DNA from: Auanema rhodensis
Lineage: Eukaryota; Nematoda; Chromadorea; Rhabditida; Rhabditidae
DNA: 64,000 nucleotides
Assembly (NCBI GenBank): GCA_964057225.1
Contig: OZ059898.1
Span: 10,292,001-10,356,000, forward strand
Direction: 5' to 3'
Position 1 is the stretch's first letter. Each line of letters begins with the position of its first letter. The notes below the pieces were generated by a model. It worked only from the letters and a program-made list of their open reading frames with translations. It was not told where the DNA came from and ran no database searches. Below, piece after piece: positions 18,888-32,083 of the stretch. The position numbers were made by a program, and so were the translations under genes.

Positions 18888-18958
18888 TGCATCGGCCGGG
18901 AATCGAACCCGGGTCGCCCGCGTGGCAGGCGAGCATTCTACCACTGAACCACCGATGC
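18888..18958 (-). tRNA. tRNA-Gly(GCC) copy 9
   Basis: Gene identical to copy 1. Five-T terminator, long 5' flank. Two 64-bp short repeats lie 0.3-0.4 kb to its left, and the whole context recurs 3267 bp later at copy 12. Confidence 0.96.
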
Positions 18959-19752
18959 TTCGAAAATGTTAGATTGTTTCCGAAAAATTATGAAAAGTCA
19001 AGTTCTACTGATTTGAAGAGAATTGTAAGTTTTAGAAAAGAATTAAAGTTCAGCTATCTCTACTATTAACTGATTATCGGCTAAAATAAGGTAACAGTTT
19101 TTATTAAAAGTTTCCATGATTAAGATTAAACAAAGAAAAAAAATCAAAGAGAAACACTTCTTGTTTACTTATTTGATTATAATACTTGAAATTCCAAAAA
19201 CAGTAGAATAAAATAGAGAAAGCGACGAAAAAAGTTGAACGATTTGAAGAGAATTGTAAGTTTTAGAAAAGAATTAAAGTTCAGCTATCTCTACTATTAA
19301 CTGATTATCGGCTTAAATAAGGTAACAGTTTTTATTAAAAGTTTCCATGATTAAGATTAAACAAAGAAAAAAAATTAAAGAAAAACACTTCTTGTTTACT
19401 AATTTGATTATAACACTTGAAATTCCAACAAAAGTAAAGTAAAACTGTTAAAGCGAGTAAAACTGTTGAACGATTTGAAGACAATTGTAAGTTTCAGAAA
19501 AGAATTAAAGTTTAGCTCTCTCTACTATTAACTGAATGTCGGCTGAAATAAGGTAACAGTTTTTATTAAAAGTTTCCATGATTAAGATTAAACAAAGAAA
19601 AAAAATCAAAAAGAAACACTTCTTGTTTACTTACTTGATTATAATACTTGAAATTCAAAAAAAAGTAAAAAACAATTGAGAAAGCGGGTAAAACTGTTGA
19701 ACTAAAACAGTCTTTATAAAATATAAATGATATTTTTTTATAAAAGTGAAGT

Positions 19753-19823
19753 TGCATTGGCCGGGAATCGAACCCGGGTCGCCCGCGTGGCAGGCGAGCA
19801 TTCTACCACTGAACCACCGATGC
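19753..19823 (-). tRNA. tRNA-Gly(GCC) copy 10, acceptor-stem variant
   Basis: The 3' acceptor strand reads CCAATGC instead of CCGATGC while the 5' strand stays GCATCGG. This creates a C5-A68 mismatch in the acceptor stem. All other positions match copy 1. Four-T terminator. Confidence 0.93.
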
Positions 19824-21338
19824 TTCGAAAATGTTAGATTGTTTCCGAAAAATTATGAAAAGTCAAGTTCTACTGATTTGAAGAGAATTGTAAGTTTTAG
19901 AAAATAATTAAAAATTAGTTCTCTCTACTATTAACTGATTGTCGGCTAAAATATGGTAACAGTTTTTATAAAAACACAATAAGGTAACAGTTTTTATTGA
20001 AAGTTTCCATGATTAAGATTAAACATAAAAAAAAGGATCAAAAAGAAACACTTCTTGTTTACTTACTTGATTATAATACTTGAAATTCCAAAAACAGTAG
20101 AATAAAATAGAGAAAGCGACAAAAACAGTTGAACGATTTGAAGACAATTGTAAGTTTTAAAAAATAATTAAAAATTAGTTCTCTCTACTATTAACTGATT
20201 GTCGGCTAAAATATGGTAACAGTTTTTATAAAAAGGTTCTATGATTAGGATTAAACAAAAAAAAGAATCAAAAAGAAACACTTCTTGTTTACTTACTTGA
20301 TTATAATACTTAAAATTCAAAAAAAAGTAAAAAACAATTGAGAAAGCGACATAAACAGTTGAACGATTTGAAGAGAATTGTAAGTTTTAGAAAAGAATTA
20401 AAGTTCAGCTATCTCTACTTTTAACTGATTAACGGCTAAAATAAGGTAACAGTTTTTATTGAAAATTTCCGTGATTAAGATTAAACAAAGAGAAAAAAAT
20501 CAAAGAGAAACACTTCTTGTTTACTTATTTGATTATAACACTTGAAATTCCAACAAAAGTAAAGTAAAACTGTTAAAGCGAGTAAAACTGTTGAACGATT
20601 TGAAGACAATTGTAAGTTGAAGAAAAAAATTGAAGTTTAGCTCTCTCTACTATTAACTGAATGTCGGCTAAAATATAGTAACAGTTTTTATTAAAAGTTT
20701 CCATGATTAAGATTAAACAAAAAAAAAGGATCAAAAAGAAACACTTCTTGTTTACTTACTTGATTATAATACTTGAAATTCCAAAAACAGTAGAATAAAA
20801 TAGAGAAAGCGACAAAAACAGTTGAACGATTTGAAGACAATTGTAAGTTTTAGAAAATAATTAAAAATTAGTTCTCTCTACTATTAACTGATTGTCGGCT
20901 AAAATATGGTAACAGTTTTTATAAAAAGGTTCTATGATTAGGATTAAACAAAAAAAAGAATCAAAAAGAAACACTTCTTGTTTACTTACTTGATTATAAT
21001 ACTTGAAATTCAAAAAAAAGTAAAAAACAATTGAGAAAGCGACATAAACAGTTGAACGATTTGAAGACAATTGTAAGTTGAAGAAAAAAAATAAAGTTTA
21101 GCTCTCTCTACTATTAACTGAATGTCGGCTAAAATATAGTAACAGTTTTTATTAAAAGTTTCCATGATTAAGATTAAACAAAGAAAAAAAATCAAAAAGA
21201 AACACTTCTTGTTTACTTACTTGATTATAATACTTGAAATTCAAAAAAAAGTAAAAAACAATTGAGAAAGCGGGTAAAACTGTTGAACTAAAACAGTCTT
21301 TATAAAATATAAATGATATTTTTTTATAAAAGTGAAGT

Positions 21339-21409
21339 TGCATCGGCCGGGAATCGAACCCGGGTCGCCCGCGTGGCAGGCGAGCATTCTACCACTGAAC
21401 CACCGATGC
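21339..21409 (-). tRNA. tRNA-Gly(GCC) copy 11
   Basis: Gene identical to copy 1 with the paired CCGATGC acceptor strand. Four-T terminator and CTAAAACAGTCTTTAT cassette subtype. The 1.5-kb spacer to copy 10 holds several tRNA-free monomers. Confidence 0.96.
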
Positions 21410-22154
21410 TTCGAAAATGTTAGATTGTTTCCGAAAAATTATGAAAAGTCAAGTTCTACTGATTTGAAAAGAATTGTAAGTTTTAGAAAATAATTAAAAA
21501 TTAGTTCTCTCTACTATTAACTGATTGTCGGCTAAAATATGGTAACAGTTTTTATTTAAAGTTTTCATGATTAGGATTAAACAAGAAAAAGAATCAAAAA
21601 GAAACACTTCTTGTTTACTTATTTGATTATAATACTTGAAATTCCAAAAACAGTAGAATAAAATAGAGAAAGCGACGAAAAAAGTTCAACGATTTGAAGA
21701 GAATTGTAAGTTTTAGAAAAGAATTAAAGTTCAGCTATCTCTAATATTAACTGATTATCGGCTGAAATAAGGTAACAGTTTTTATTAAAGCGAGTAAAAC
21801 TGTTGAACGATTTGAAGACAATCGGCTAAAATAAGGTAACAGTTTTTATTAAAGCGAGTAAAACTGTTGAACGATTTGAAGACAATTGTAAGTTGAAGAA
21901 AAAAATTAAAGTTTAGCTCTCTCTACTATTTAATGATTGTCGGCTAAAATATGGTAACAGTTTTTAATAAAAGTTTCCATGATTAAGATTAAACAAAGAA
22001 AAAAAAATCAAAGAGAAACACTTCTTGTTTACTAATTTGATTATAACACTTGAAAATCCAACAAAAGTAAAATAAAACTGGAAAAGCGAGTAAAACTGTT
22101 GAAATAAAACAGTTTTTATTAAATATAAATGATATTTTTTTATAAAAATGAAGT

Positions 22155-22225
22155 TGCATCGGCCGGGAATCGAACCCGGGTCGCCCGCGTGGCAGGCGAG
22201 CATTCTACCACTGAACCACCGATGC
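22155..22225 (-). tRNA. tRNA-Gly(GCC) copy 12
   Basis: Gene identical to copy 1. Duplicate of copy 9 at a 3267-bp offset, with the same five-T terminator and preceding 64-bp short repeats. A single T-to-G change near 22081 distinguishes its cassette flank. Confidence 0.96.
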
Positions 22226-23019
22226 TTCGAAAATGTTAGATTGTTTCCGAAAAATTATGAAAAGTCAAGTTCTACTGATTTGAAGAGAATTGTAAGTTTT
22301 AGAAAAGAATTAAAGTTCAGCTATCTCTACTATTAACTGATTATCGGCTAAAATAAGGTAACAGTTTTTATTAAAAGTTTCCATGATTAAGATCAAACAA
22401 AGAAAAAAAATCAAAGAGAAACACTTCTTGTTTACTTATTTGATTATAATACTTGAAATTCCAAAAACAGTAGAATAAAATAGAGAAAGCGACGAAAAAA
22501 GTTGAACGATTTGAAGAGAATTGTAAGTTTTAGAAAAGAATTAAAGTTCAGCTATCTCTACTATTAACTGATTATCGGCTTAAATAAGGTAACAGTTTTT
22601 ATTAAAAGTTTCCATGATTAAGATTAAACAAAGAAAAAAAATTAAAGAAAAACACTTCTTGTTTACTAATTTGATTATAACACTTGAAATTCCAACAAAA
22701 GTAAAGTAAAACTGTTAAAGCGAGTAAAACTGTTGAACGATTTGAAGACAATTGTAAGTTTCAGAAAAGAATTAAAGTTCAGCTCTCTCTACTATTAACT
22801 GAATGTCGGCTGAAATAAGGTAACAGTTTTTATTAAAAGTTTCCATGATTAAGATTAAACAAAGAAAAAAAATCAAAAAGAAACACTTCTTGTTTACTTA
22901 CTTGATTATAATACTTGAAATTCAAAAAAAAGTAAAAAACAATTGAGAAAGCGGGTAAAACTGTTGAACTAAAACAGTCTTTATAAAATATAAATGATAT
23001 TTTTTTATAAAAGTGAAGT

Positions 23020-23090
23020 TGCATTGGCCGGGAATCGAACCCGGGTCGCCCGCGTGGCAGGCGAGCATTCTACCACTGAACCACCGATGC
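23020..23090 (-). tRNA. tRNA-Gly(GCC) copy 13, acceptor-stem variant
   Basis: Carries the same CCAATGC acceptor change as copy 10, from which it is offset by 3267 bp. The variant was therefore copied by segmental duplication and did not arise twice. Confidence 0.93.
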
Positions 23091-24607
23091 TTCGAAAATG
23101 TTAGATTGTTTCCGAAAAATTATGAAAAGTCAAGTTCTACTGATTTGAAGAGAATTGTAAGTTTTAGAAAATAATTAAAAATTAGTTCTCTCTACTATTA
23201 ACTGATTGTCGGCTAAAATATGGTAACAGTTTTTATAAAAACACAATAAGGTAACAGTTTTTATTGAAAGTTTCCATGATTAAGATTAAACAAAAAAAAA
23301 AGGATCAAAAAGAAACACTTCTGGTTTACTTACTTGATTATAATACTTGAAATTCCAAAAACAGTAGAATAAAATAGAGAAAGCGACAAAAACAGTTGAA
23401 CGATTTGAAGACAATTGTAAGTTTTAAAAAATAATTAAAAATTAGTTCTCTCTACTATTAACTGATTGTCGGCTAAAATATGGTAACAGTTTTTATAAAA
23501 AGGTTCTATGATTAGGATTAAACAAAAAAAAGAATCAAAAAGAAACACTTCTTGTTTACTTACTTGATTATAATACTTAAAATTCAAAAAAAAGTAAAAA
23601 ACAATTGAGAAAGCGACATAAACAGTTGAACGATTTGAAGAGAATTGTAAGTTTTAGAAAAGAATTAAAGTTCAGCTATCTCTACTTTTAACTGATCAAC
23701 GGCTAAAATAAGGTAACAGTTTTTATTGAAAATTTCCGTGATTAAGATTAAACAAAGAGAAAAAAATCAAAGAGAAACACTTCTTGTTTACTTATTTGAT
23801 TATAACACTTGAAATTCCAACAAAAGTAAAGTAAAACTGTTAAAGCGAGTAAAACTGTTGAACGATTTGAAGACAATTGTAAGTTGAAGAAAAAAATTGA
23901 AGTTTAGCTCTCTCTACTATTAACTGAATGTCGGCTAAAATATAGTAACAGTTTTTATTAAAAGTTTCCATGATTAAGATTAAACAAAGAAAAAAAATCA
24001 AAGAGAAACACTTCTTGTTTACTTATTTGATTATAATACTTGAAATTCCAAAAACAGTAGAATAAAATAGAGAAAGCGACGAAAAAAGTTGAACGATTTG
24101 AAGAGAATTGTAAGTTTTAGAAAAGAATTAAAGTTCAGCTATCTCTACTATTAACTGATTATCGGCTTAAATAAGGTAACAGTTTTTATTAAAAGTTTCC
24201 ATGATTAAGATTAAACAAAGAAAAAAAATTAAAGAAAAACACTTCTTGTTTACTAATTTGATTATAACACTTGAAATTCCAACAAAAGTAAAGTAAAACT
24301 GTTAAAGCGAGTAAAACTGTTGAACGATTTGAAGACAATTGTAAGTGTCAGAAAAGAATTAAAGTTTAGCTCTCTCTACTATTAACTGAATGTCGGCTGA
24401 AATAAGGTAACAGTTTTTATTAAAAGTTTCCATGATTAAGATTAAACAAAGAAAAAAAAATCAAAAAGAAACACTTCTTGTTTACTTACTTGATTATAAT
24501 ACTTGAAATTCAAAAAAAAGTAAAAAACAATTGAGAAAGCGGGTAAAACTGTTGAACTAAAACAGTTTTTATAAAATATAAATGATATTTTTTTATAAAA
24601 GTGAAGT

Positions 24608-24678
24608 TGCATTGGCCGGGAATCGAACCCGGGTCGCCCGCGTGGCAGGCGAGCATTCTACCACTGAACCACCGATGC
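24608..24678 (-). tRNA. tRNA-Gly(GCC) copy 14, acceptor-stem variant
   Basis: Third copy with the C5-A68 mismatch. Offset 1588 bp from copy 13 with closely matching surroundings. Its cassette has ACAGTTTTTATAAAAT, intermediate between the two subtypes. Confidence 0.93.
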
Positions 24679-27113
24679 TTCGAAAATGTTAGATTGTTTC
24701 CGAAAAATTATGAAAAGTCAAGTTCTACTGATTTGAAGAGAATTGTAAGTTTTAGAAAATAATTAAAAATTAGTTCTCTCTACTATTAACTGATTGTCGG
24801 CTAAAATATGGTAACAGTTTTTAAAAAAACACAATAAGGTAACAGTTTTTATTGAAAGTTTCCATGATTAAGATTAAACAAAAAAAAAGGATCAAAAAGA
24901 AACACTTCTTGTTTACTTACTTGATTATAATACTTGAAATTCCAAAAACAGTAGAATAAAATAGAGAAAGCGACAAAAACAGTTGAACGATTTGAAGACA
25001 ATTGTAAGTTTTAAAAAATAATTAAAAATTAGTTCTCTCTACTATTAACTGATTGTCGGCTAAAATATGGTAACAGTTTTTATAAAAAGGTTCTATGATT
25101 AGGATTAAACAAAAAAAAGAATCAAAAAGAAACACTTCTTGTTTACTTACTTGATTATAATACTTAAAATTCAAAAAAAAGTAAAAAACAATTGAGAAAG
25201 CGACATAAACAGTTGAACGATTTGAAGAGAATTGTAAGTTTTAGAAAAGAATTAAAGTTCAGCTATCTCTACTTTTAACTGATTAACGGCTAAAATAAGG
25301 TAACAGTTTTTATTGAAAATTTCCGTGATTAAGATTAAACAAAGAGAAAAAAATCAAAGAGAAACACTTCTTGTTTACTTATTTGATTATAACACTTGAA
25401 ATTCCAACAAAAGTAAAGTAAAACTGTTAAAGCGAGTAAAACTGTTGAACGATTTGAAGACAATTGTAAGTTGAAGAAAAAAATTGAAGTTTAGCTCTCT
25501 CTACTATTAACTGAATGTCGGCTAAAATATAGTAACAGTTTTTATTAAAAGTTTCCGTGATTAAGATTACACAAAGAAAAAAAATCAAAGAGAAACACTT
25601 CTTGTTTACTTATTTGATTATAACACTTGAAATTCCAACAAAAGTAAAGTAAAACTGTTAAAGCGAGTAAAACTGTTGAACGATTTGAAGACAATTGTAA
25701 GTTGAAGAAAAAAATTGAAGTTTAGCTCTCTCTACTATTAACTGAATGTCGGCTGAAATAAGGTAACAGTTTTTATTGAAAGTTTCCGTGATTAAGATTA
25801 CACAAAGAAAAAAATCAAAGAGAAACACTTCTTGTTTACTTATTTGATTATAACACTTGAAATTCCAACAAAAGTAAAGTAAAACTGTTAAAGCGAGTAA
25901 AACTGTTGAACGATTTGAAGACAATTGTAAGTTTTAGAAAATAATTAAAAATTAGTTCTCTCTACTATTAACTGATTGTCGGCTAAAATATGGTAACAGT
26001 TTTTATAAAAAGTTTCCATGATTAGGATTAAACAAAAAAAAGAATTAAAGAGAAACACTTTTTGTTTACTTATTTGATTATAATACTTGAAATTCCAAAA
26101 ACAGTAGAATAAAATTGAGAAAGCGACAAAAACAGTTGAACGATTTGAAGAGAATTGTAAGTTTTAGAAAAGAATTAAAGTTCAGCTATCTCTACTATTA
26201 ACTGATTATCGGCTAAAATAAGGTAACAGTTTTTATTGAAAGTTTCCATGATTAAGATTAAACAAAGAAAAAAATCAAAGAGAAATACTTCTTGTTTACT
26301 TACTTGATTATAATACTTGAAATTCCAAAAACAGTAGAATAAAATAGAGAAAGCGACAAAAACAGTTGAACGATTTGAAGACAATTGTAAGTTTTAGAAA
26401 ATAATTGAAAATTAGTTCTCTCTACTATTAACTGATTGTCGGCTAAAATATGGTAACAGTTTTTATAAAAAGGTTCTATGATTAGGATTACACAAAAAAA
26501 GAATCAAAAAGAAACACTTCTTGTTTACTTACTTGATTATAATACTTGAAATTCAAAAAAAAGTAAAAAACAATTGAGAAAGCGACATAAACAGTTGAAC
26601 GATTTGAAGAGAATTGTAAGTTTTAGAAAATAATTAAAGTTCAGCTATCTCTACTATTAACTGATTGTCGGCTAAAATATGGTAACAGTTTTTATAAAAA
26701 GGTTCTATGATTAGGATTACACAAAAAAAGAATCAAAAAGAAACACTTCTTGTTTACTAATTTGATTATAACACTTGAAATTCCAAAAACAGTAGAATAA
26801 AATAGAGAAAGCGACAAAAACAGTTGAACGATTTGAAGACAATTGTAAGTTTTAGAAAATAATTGAAAATTAGTTCTCTCTACTATTAACTGAATGTCGG
26901 CTAAAATATAGTAACAGTTTTTATTAAAAGTTTCCATGATTAAGATTAAACAAAGAAAAAAAAATCAAAAAAAAAAACACTTCTTGTTTACTTACTTGAT
27001 TATAATACTTGAAATTGAAAAAAAAGTAAAAAACAATTGAGAAAGCGGGTAAAACTGTTGAACTAAAACAGTCTTTATAAAATATAAATGATATTTTTTT
27101 ATAAAAGTGAAGT

Positions 27114-27184
27114 TGCATCGGCCGGGAATCGAACCCGGGTCGCCCGCGTGGCAGGCGAGCATTCTACCACTGAACCACCGATGC
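27114..27184 (-). tRNA. tRNA-Gly(GCC) copy 15
   Basis: Gene identical to copy 1. It follows the longest tRNA-free stretch in the window (about 2.4 kb, 24679-27113), which holds only 230-bp monomers. Four-T terminator. Confidence 0.96.
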
Positions 27185-28206
27185 TTCGAAAATGTTAGAT
27201 TGTTTCCGAAACATTATGAAAAGTCAAGTTCTACTGATTTGAAGAGAATTGTAAGTTTTAGAAAATAATTAAAAATTAGTTCTCTCTACTATTAACTGAT
27301 TGTCGGCTAAAATATGGTAACAGTTTTTATAAAAAGTTTCCATGATTAGGATTAAACAAAAAAAAGAATTAAAGAGAAACACTTTTTGTTTACTTATTTG
27401 ATTATAATACTTGAAATTCCAAAAACAGTAGAATAAAATTGAGAAAGCGACAAAAACAGTTGAACGATTTGAAGAGAATTGTAAGTTTTAGAAAAGAATT
27501 AAAGTTCAGCTATCTCTACTATTAACTGATTATCGGCTAAAATAAGGTAACAGTTTTTATTGAAAGTTTCCATGATTAAGATTAAACAAAGAAAAAAATC
27601 AAAGAGAAACACTTCTTGTTTACTTACTTGATTATAATACTTGAAATTCCAAAAACAGTAGAATAAAATAGAGAAAGCGACAAAAACAGTTGAACGATTT
27701 GAAGACAATTGTAAGTTTTAGAAAATAATTGAAAATTAGTTCTCTCTACTATTAACTGATTGTCGGCTAAAATATGGTAACAGTTTTTATAAAAAGGTTC
27801 TATGATTAGGATTACACAAAAAAAGAATCAAAAAGAAACACTTCTTGTTTACTTACTTGATTATAATACTTGAAATTCAAAAAAAAGTAAAAAACAATTG
27901 AGAAAGCGACATAAACAGTTGAACGATTTGAAGAGAATTGTAAGTTTTAGAAAAGATTTAAAGTTCAGCTATCTCTACTATTAACTGAATGTCGGCTAAA
28001 ATATAGTAACAGTTTTTATTAAAAGTTTCCATGATTAAGATTAAACAAAGAAAAAAAAATCAAAAAAAAACACTTCTTGTTTACTTACTTGATTATAATA
28101 CTTGAAATTGAAAAAAAAGTAAAAAACAATTGAGAAAGCGGGTAAAACTGTTGAACTAAAACAGTCTTTATAAAATATAAATGATTTTTTTTTATAAAAG
28201 TGAAGT

Positions 28207-28277
28207 TGCATCGGCCGGGAATCGAACCCGGGTCGCCCGCGTGGCAGGCGAGCATTCTACCACTGAACCACCGATGC
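28207..28277 (-). tRNA. tRNA-Gly(GCC) copy 16
   Basis: Gene identical to copy 1. The A-T stretch in its trailer region is altered (GATTTTTTTTTATAAAAG on the plus strand), but the TTTT terminator is kept. Confidence 0.96.
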
Positions 28278-29073
28278 TTCGAAAATGTTAGATTGTTTCC
28301 GAAAAATTATGAAAAGTCAAGTTCTACTGATTTGAAGAGAATTGTAAGTTTTAGAAAATAATTAAAAATTAGTTCTCTCTACTATTAACTGATTGTCGGC
28401 TAAAATATGGTAACAGTTTTTATAAAAAGGTTCTATGATTAGGATTAAACAAAAAAAAGAATCAAAAAGAAACACTTCTTGTTTACTTACTTGATTATAA
28501 TACTTAAAATTCAAAAAAAAAGTAAAAAACAATTGAGAAAGCGACATAAACAGTTGAACGATTTGAAGAGAATTGTAAGTTTTAGAAAAGAATTAAAGTT
28601 CAGCTATCTCTACTTTTAACTGATTAACGGCTAAAATAAGGTAACAGTTTTTATTGAAAATTTCCGTGATTAAAATTAAACAAAGAGAAAAAAATCAAAG
28701 AGAAACACTTCTTGTTTACTTATTTGATTATAACACTTGAAATTCCAACAAAAGTAAAGTAAAACTGTTAAAGCGAGTAAAACTGTTGAACGATTTGAAG
28801 ACAATTGTAAGCTGAAGAAAAAAATTGAAGTTTAGCTTTGTCTACTATTAACTGATAATCGGCTGAAATATGGTGACAGTTTTTTATTAAAAGGTTCCAT
28901 GATTGGGATTAAACAAAAAAAAAGAATCAAAAAGAAACACTTCTTGTTTACTTACTTGATTATAACACTTGAAATTGAAAAAAAAGTAAAAAACAATTGA
29001 GAAAGCGGGTAAAACTGTTGAACTAAAACAGTCTTTATAAAATATAAATGATATTTTTTTATAAAAGTGAAGT

Positions 29074-29144
29074 TGCATCGGCCGGGAATCGAACCCGGGT
29101 CGCCCGCGTGGCAGGCGAGCATTCTACCACTGAACCACCGATGC
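29074..29144 (-). tRNA. tRNA-Gly(GCC) copy 17
   Basis: Gene identical to copy 1, 867 bp from copy 16. Four-T terminator, long 5' flank. Confidence 0.96.
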
Positions 29145-30659
29145 TTCGAAAATGTTAGATTGTTTCCGAAAAATTATGAAAAGTCAAGTTCTACTGATTT
29201 GAAGAGAATTGTAAGTTTTAGAAAATAATTAAAAATTAGTTCTCTCTACTATTAACTGATTGTCGGCTAAAATATGGTAACAGTTTTTATAAAAAGTTTC
29301 CATGATTAGGATTAAACAAAAAAAAGAATTAAAGAGAAACACTTTTTGTTTACTTATTTGATTATAATACTTGAAGTTCCAAAAACAGTAGAACAAAATT
29401 GAGAAAGCGACAAAAACAGTTGAACGATTTGAAGAGAATTGTAAGTTTTAGAAAAGAATTAAAGTTCAGCTATCTCTACTATTAACTGATTATCGGCTAA
29501 AATAAGGTAACAGTTTTTATTGAAAGTTTCCATGATTAAGATTAAACAAAGAAAAAAATCAAATAGAAACACTTCTTGTTTACTTACTTGATTATAATAC
29601 TTGAAATTCCAAAAAAAGTAAAATAAAATTGAGAAAGCGACAAAAACAGTTGAACGATTTGAAGACAATTGTAAGTTTAAGAAAAGAATTAAAGTTTAGC
29701 TTTGTCTACTATTAACTGATAATCGGCTGAAATATGGTGACAGTTTTTTATTAAAAGGTTCCATGATTGGGATTAAACAAAAAAAAAGAATCAAAAAGAA
29801 ACACTTCTTGTTTACTTACTTGATTATAATACTTGAAATTCAAAAAAAAGTAAAAAACAATTGAGAAAGCGACATAAACAGTTGAACGATTTGAAGAGAA
29901 TTGTAAGTTTTAGAAAATAATTAAAAATTAGTTCTCTCTACTATTAACTGATTGTCGGCTAAAATATGGTAACAGTTTTTATAAAAACACAATAAGGTAA
30001 CAGTTTTTATTGAAAGTTTCCATGATTAAGATTAAACAAAAAAAAAAGGATCAAAAAGAAACACTTCTTGTTTACTTACTTGATTATAATACTTGAAATT
30101 CCAAAAACAGTAGAATAAAATAGAGAAAGCGACAAAAACAGTTGAACGATTTGAAGACAATTGTAAGTTTTAAAAAATAATTAAAAATTAGTTCTCTCTA
30201 CTATTAACTGATTGTCGGCTAAAATATGGTAACAGTTTTTATAAAAAGGTTCTATGATTAGGATTAAACAAAAAAAAAGAATCAAAAAGAAACACTTCTT
30301 GTTTACTTACTTGATTATAATACTTAAAATTCAAAAAAAAGTAAAAAACAATTGAGAAAGCGACATAAACAGTTGAACGATTTGAAGACAATTGTAAGTT
30401 GAAGAAAAAAATTAAAGTTTAGCTCTCTCTACTATTAACTGAATGTCGGCTAAAATATAGTAACAGTTTTTATCAAAAGTTTCCATGATTAAGATTAAAC
30501 AAAGAAAAAAAATCAAAAAGAAACAGTTCTTGTTTACTTACTTGATTATAACACTTGAAAATCCAACAAAAGTAAAATAAAACTGTGAAAGCGGGTAAAA
30601 CTGTTGAACTAAAACAGTCTTTATAAAATATAAATGATATTTTTTTATAAAAGTGAAGT

Positions 30660-30730
30660 TGCATCGGCCGGGAATCGAACCCGGGTCGCCCGCGTGGCAG
30701 GCGAGCATTCTACCACTGAACCACCGATGC
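30660..30730 (-). tRNA. tRNA-Gly(GCC) copy 18
   Basis: Gene identical to copy 1. From just left of this gene the sequence recurs at a 5158-bp offset (copy 22). Confidence 0.96.
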
Positions 30731-32012
30731 TTCGAAAATGTTAGATTGTTTCCGAAAAATTATGAAAAGTCAAGTTCTACTGATTTGAAGAGAATTGTAA
30801 GTTTTAGAAAATAATTAAAAATTAGTTCTCTCTACTATTAACTGATTGTCGGCTAAAATATGGTAACAGTTTTTATAAAAACACAATAAGGTAACAGTTT
30901 TTATTGAAAGTTTCCATGATTAAGATTAAACAAAAAAAAGGATCAAAAAGAAACACTTCTTGTTTACTTACTTGATTATAATACTTGAAATTCCAAAAAC
31001 AGTAGAATAAAATAGAGAAAGCGACAAAAACAGTTGAACGATTTGAAGACAATTGTAAGTTTTAAAAAATAATTAAAAATTAGTTCTCTCTACTATTAAC
31101 TGATTGTCGGCTAAAATATGGTAACAGTTTTTATAAAAAGGTTCTATGATTAGGATTAAACAAAAAAAAGAATCAAAAAGAAACACTTCTTGTTTACTTA
31201 CTTGATTATAATACTTAAAATTCAAAAAAAAAGTAAAAAACAATTGAGAAAGCGACATAAACAGTTGAACGATTTGAAAAGAATTGTAAGTTTTAGAAAA
31301 GAATTAAAGTTCAGCTATCTCTACTTTTAACTGATTAACGGCTAAAATAAGGTAACAGTTTTTATTGAAAGTTTCCATGATTAAGATTAAACAAAGAAAA
31401 AAAATCAAAGAGAAACACTTCTTGTTTACTTATTTGATTATAACTTTTGAAATTCCAACAAAAGTAAAGTAAAACTGTTAAAGCGAGTAAAACTGTTGAA
31501 CGATTTGAAGACAATTGTAAGTTTCAGAAAAGAATTAAAGTTCAGCTATCTCTACTATTAACTGAATATCGGCTGAAATAAGGTAACAGTTTTTATTGAA
31601 AGTTTCCGTGATTAAGATTAAACAAAGAAAAAAAATCAAAGAGAAACACTTCTTGTTTACTTATTTGATTATAACACTTGAAATTCCAACAAAAGTAAAG
31701 TAAAACTGTTAAAGCGAGTAAAACTGTTGAACGATTTGAAGACAATTGTAAGTTTCAGAAAAGAATTAAAGTTCAGCTATCTCTACTATTAACTGAATAT
31801 CGGCTGAAATAAGGTAACAGTTTTTATTAAAATTTTCATGATTAAGATTAAACAAAGAAAAAAAATCAAAGAGAAACACTTCTTGTTTACTAATTTGATT
31901 ATAACACTTGAAAATCCAACAAAAGTAAAATAAAACTGTGAAAGCGGGTAAAACTGTTGAACTAAAACAGTCTTTATAAAATATAAATGATATTTTTTTA
32001 TAAAAGTGAAGT

Positions 32013-32083
32013 TGCATCGGCCGGGAATCGAACCCGGGTCGCCCGCGTGGCAGGCGAGCATTCTACCACTGAACCACCGATGC
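32013..32083 (-). tRNA. tRNA-Gly(GCC) copy 19
   Basis: Gene identical to copy 1. Its 5' flank has CCGAAACATT in place of CCGAAAAATT and CTAATTTAAAG in place of CTGATTTGAAG. Copies 23, 30 and 31 share these marks, which makes them one duplication family. Confidence 0.96.

Larger units (their letters stand above)
18290..23985. repeat. Tandem segmental duplication, 3267-bp offset
   Basis: About 2.4 kb starting near 18290 recurs from about 21557 to 23985 with few differences. It carries tRNA copies 9 and 10 to copies 12 and 13. The shared stretch ends near 20715 and 23985, where the downstream monomers differ in type. Boundaries are approximate, read by eye. Confidence 0.8.
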
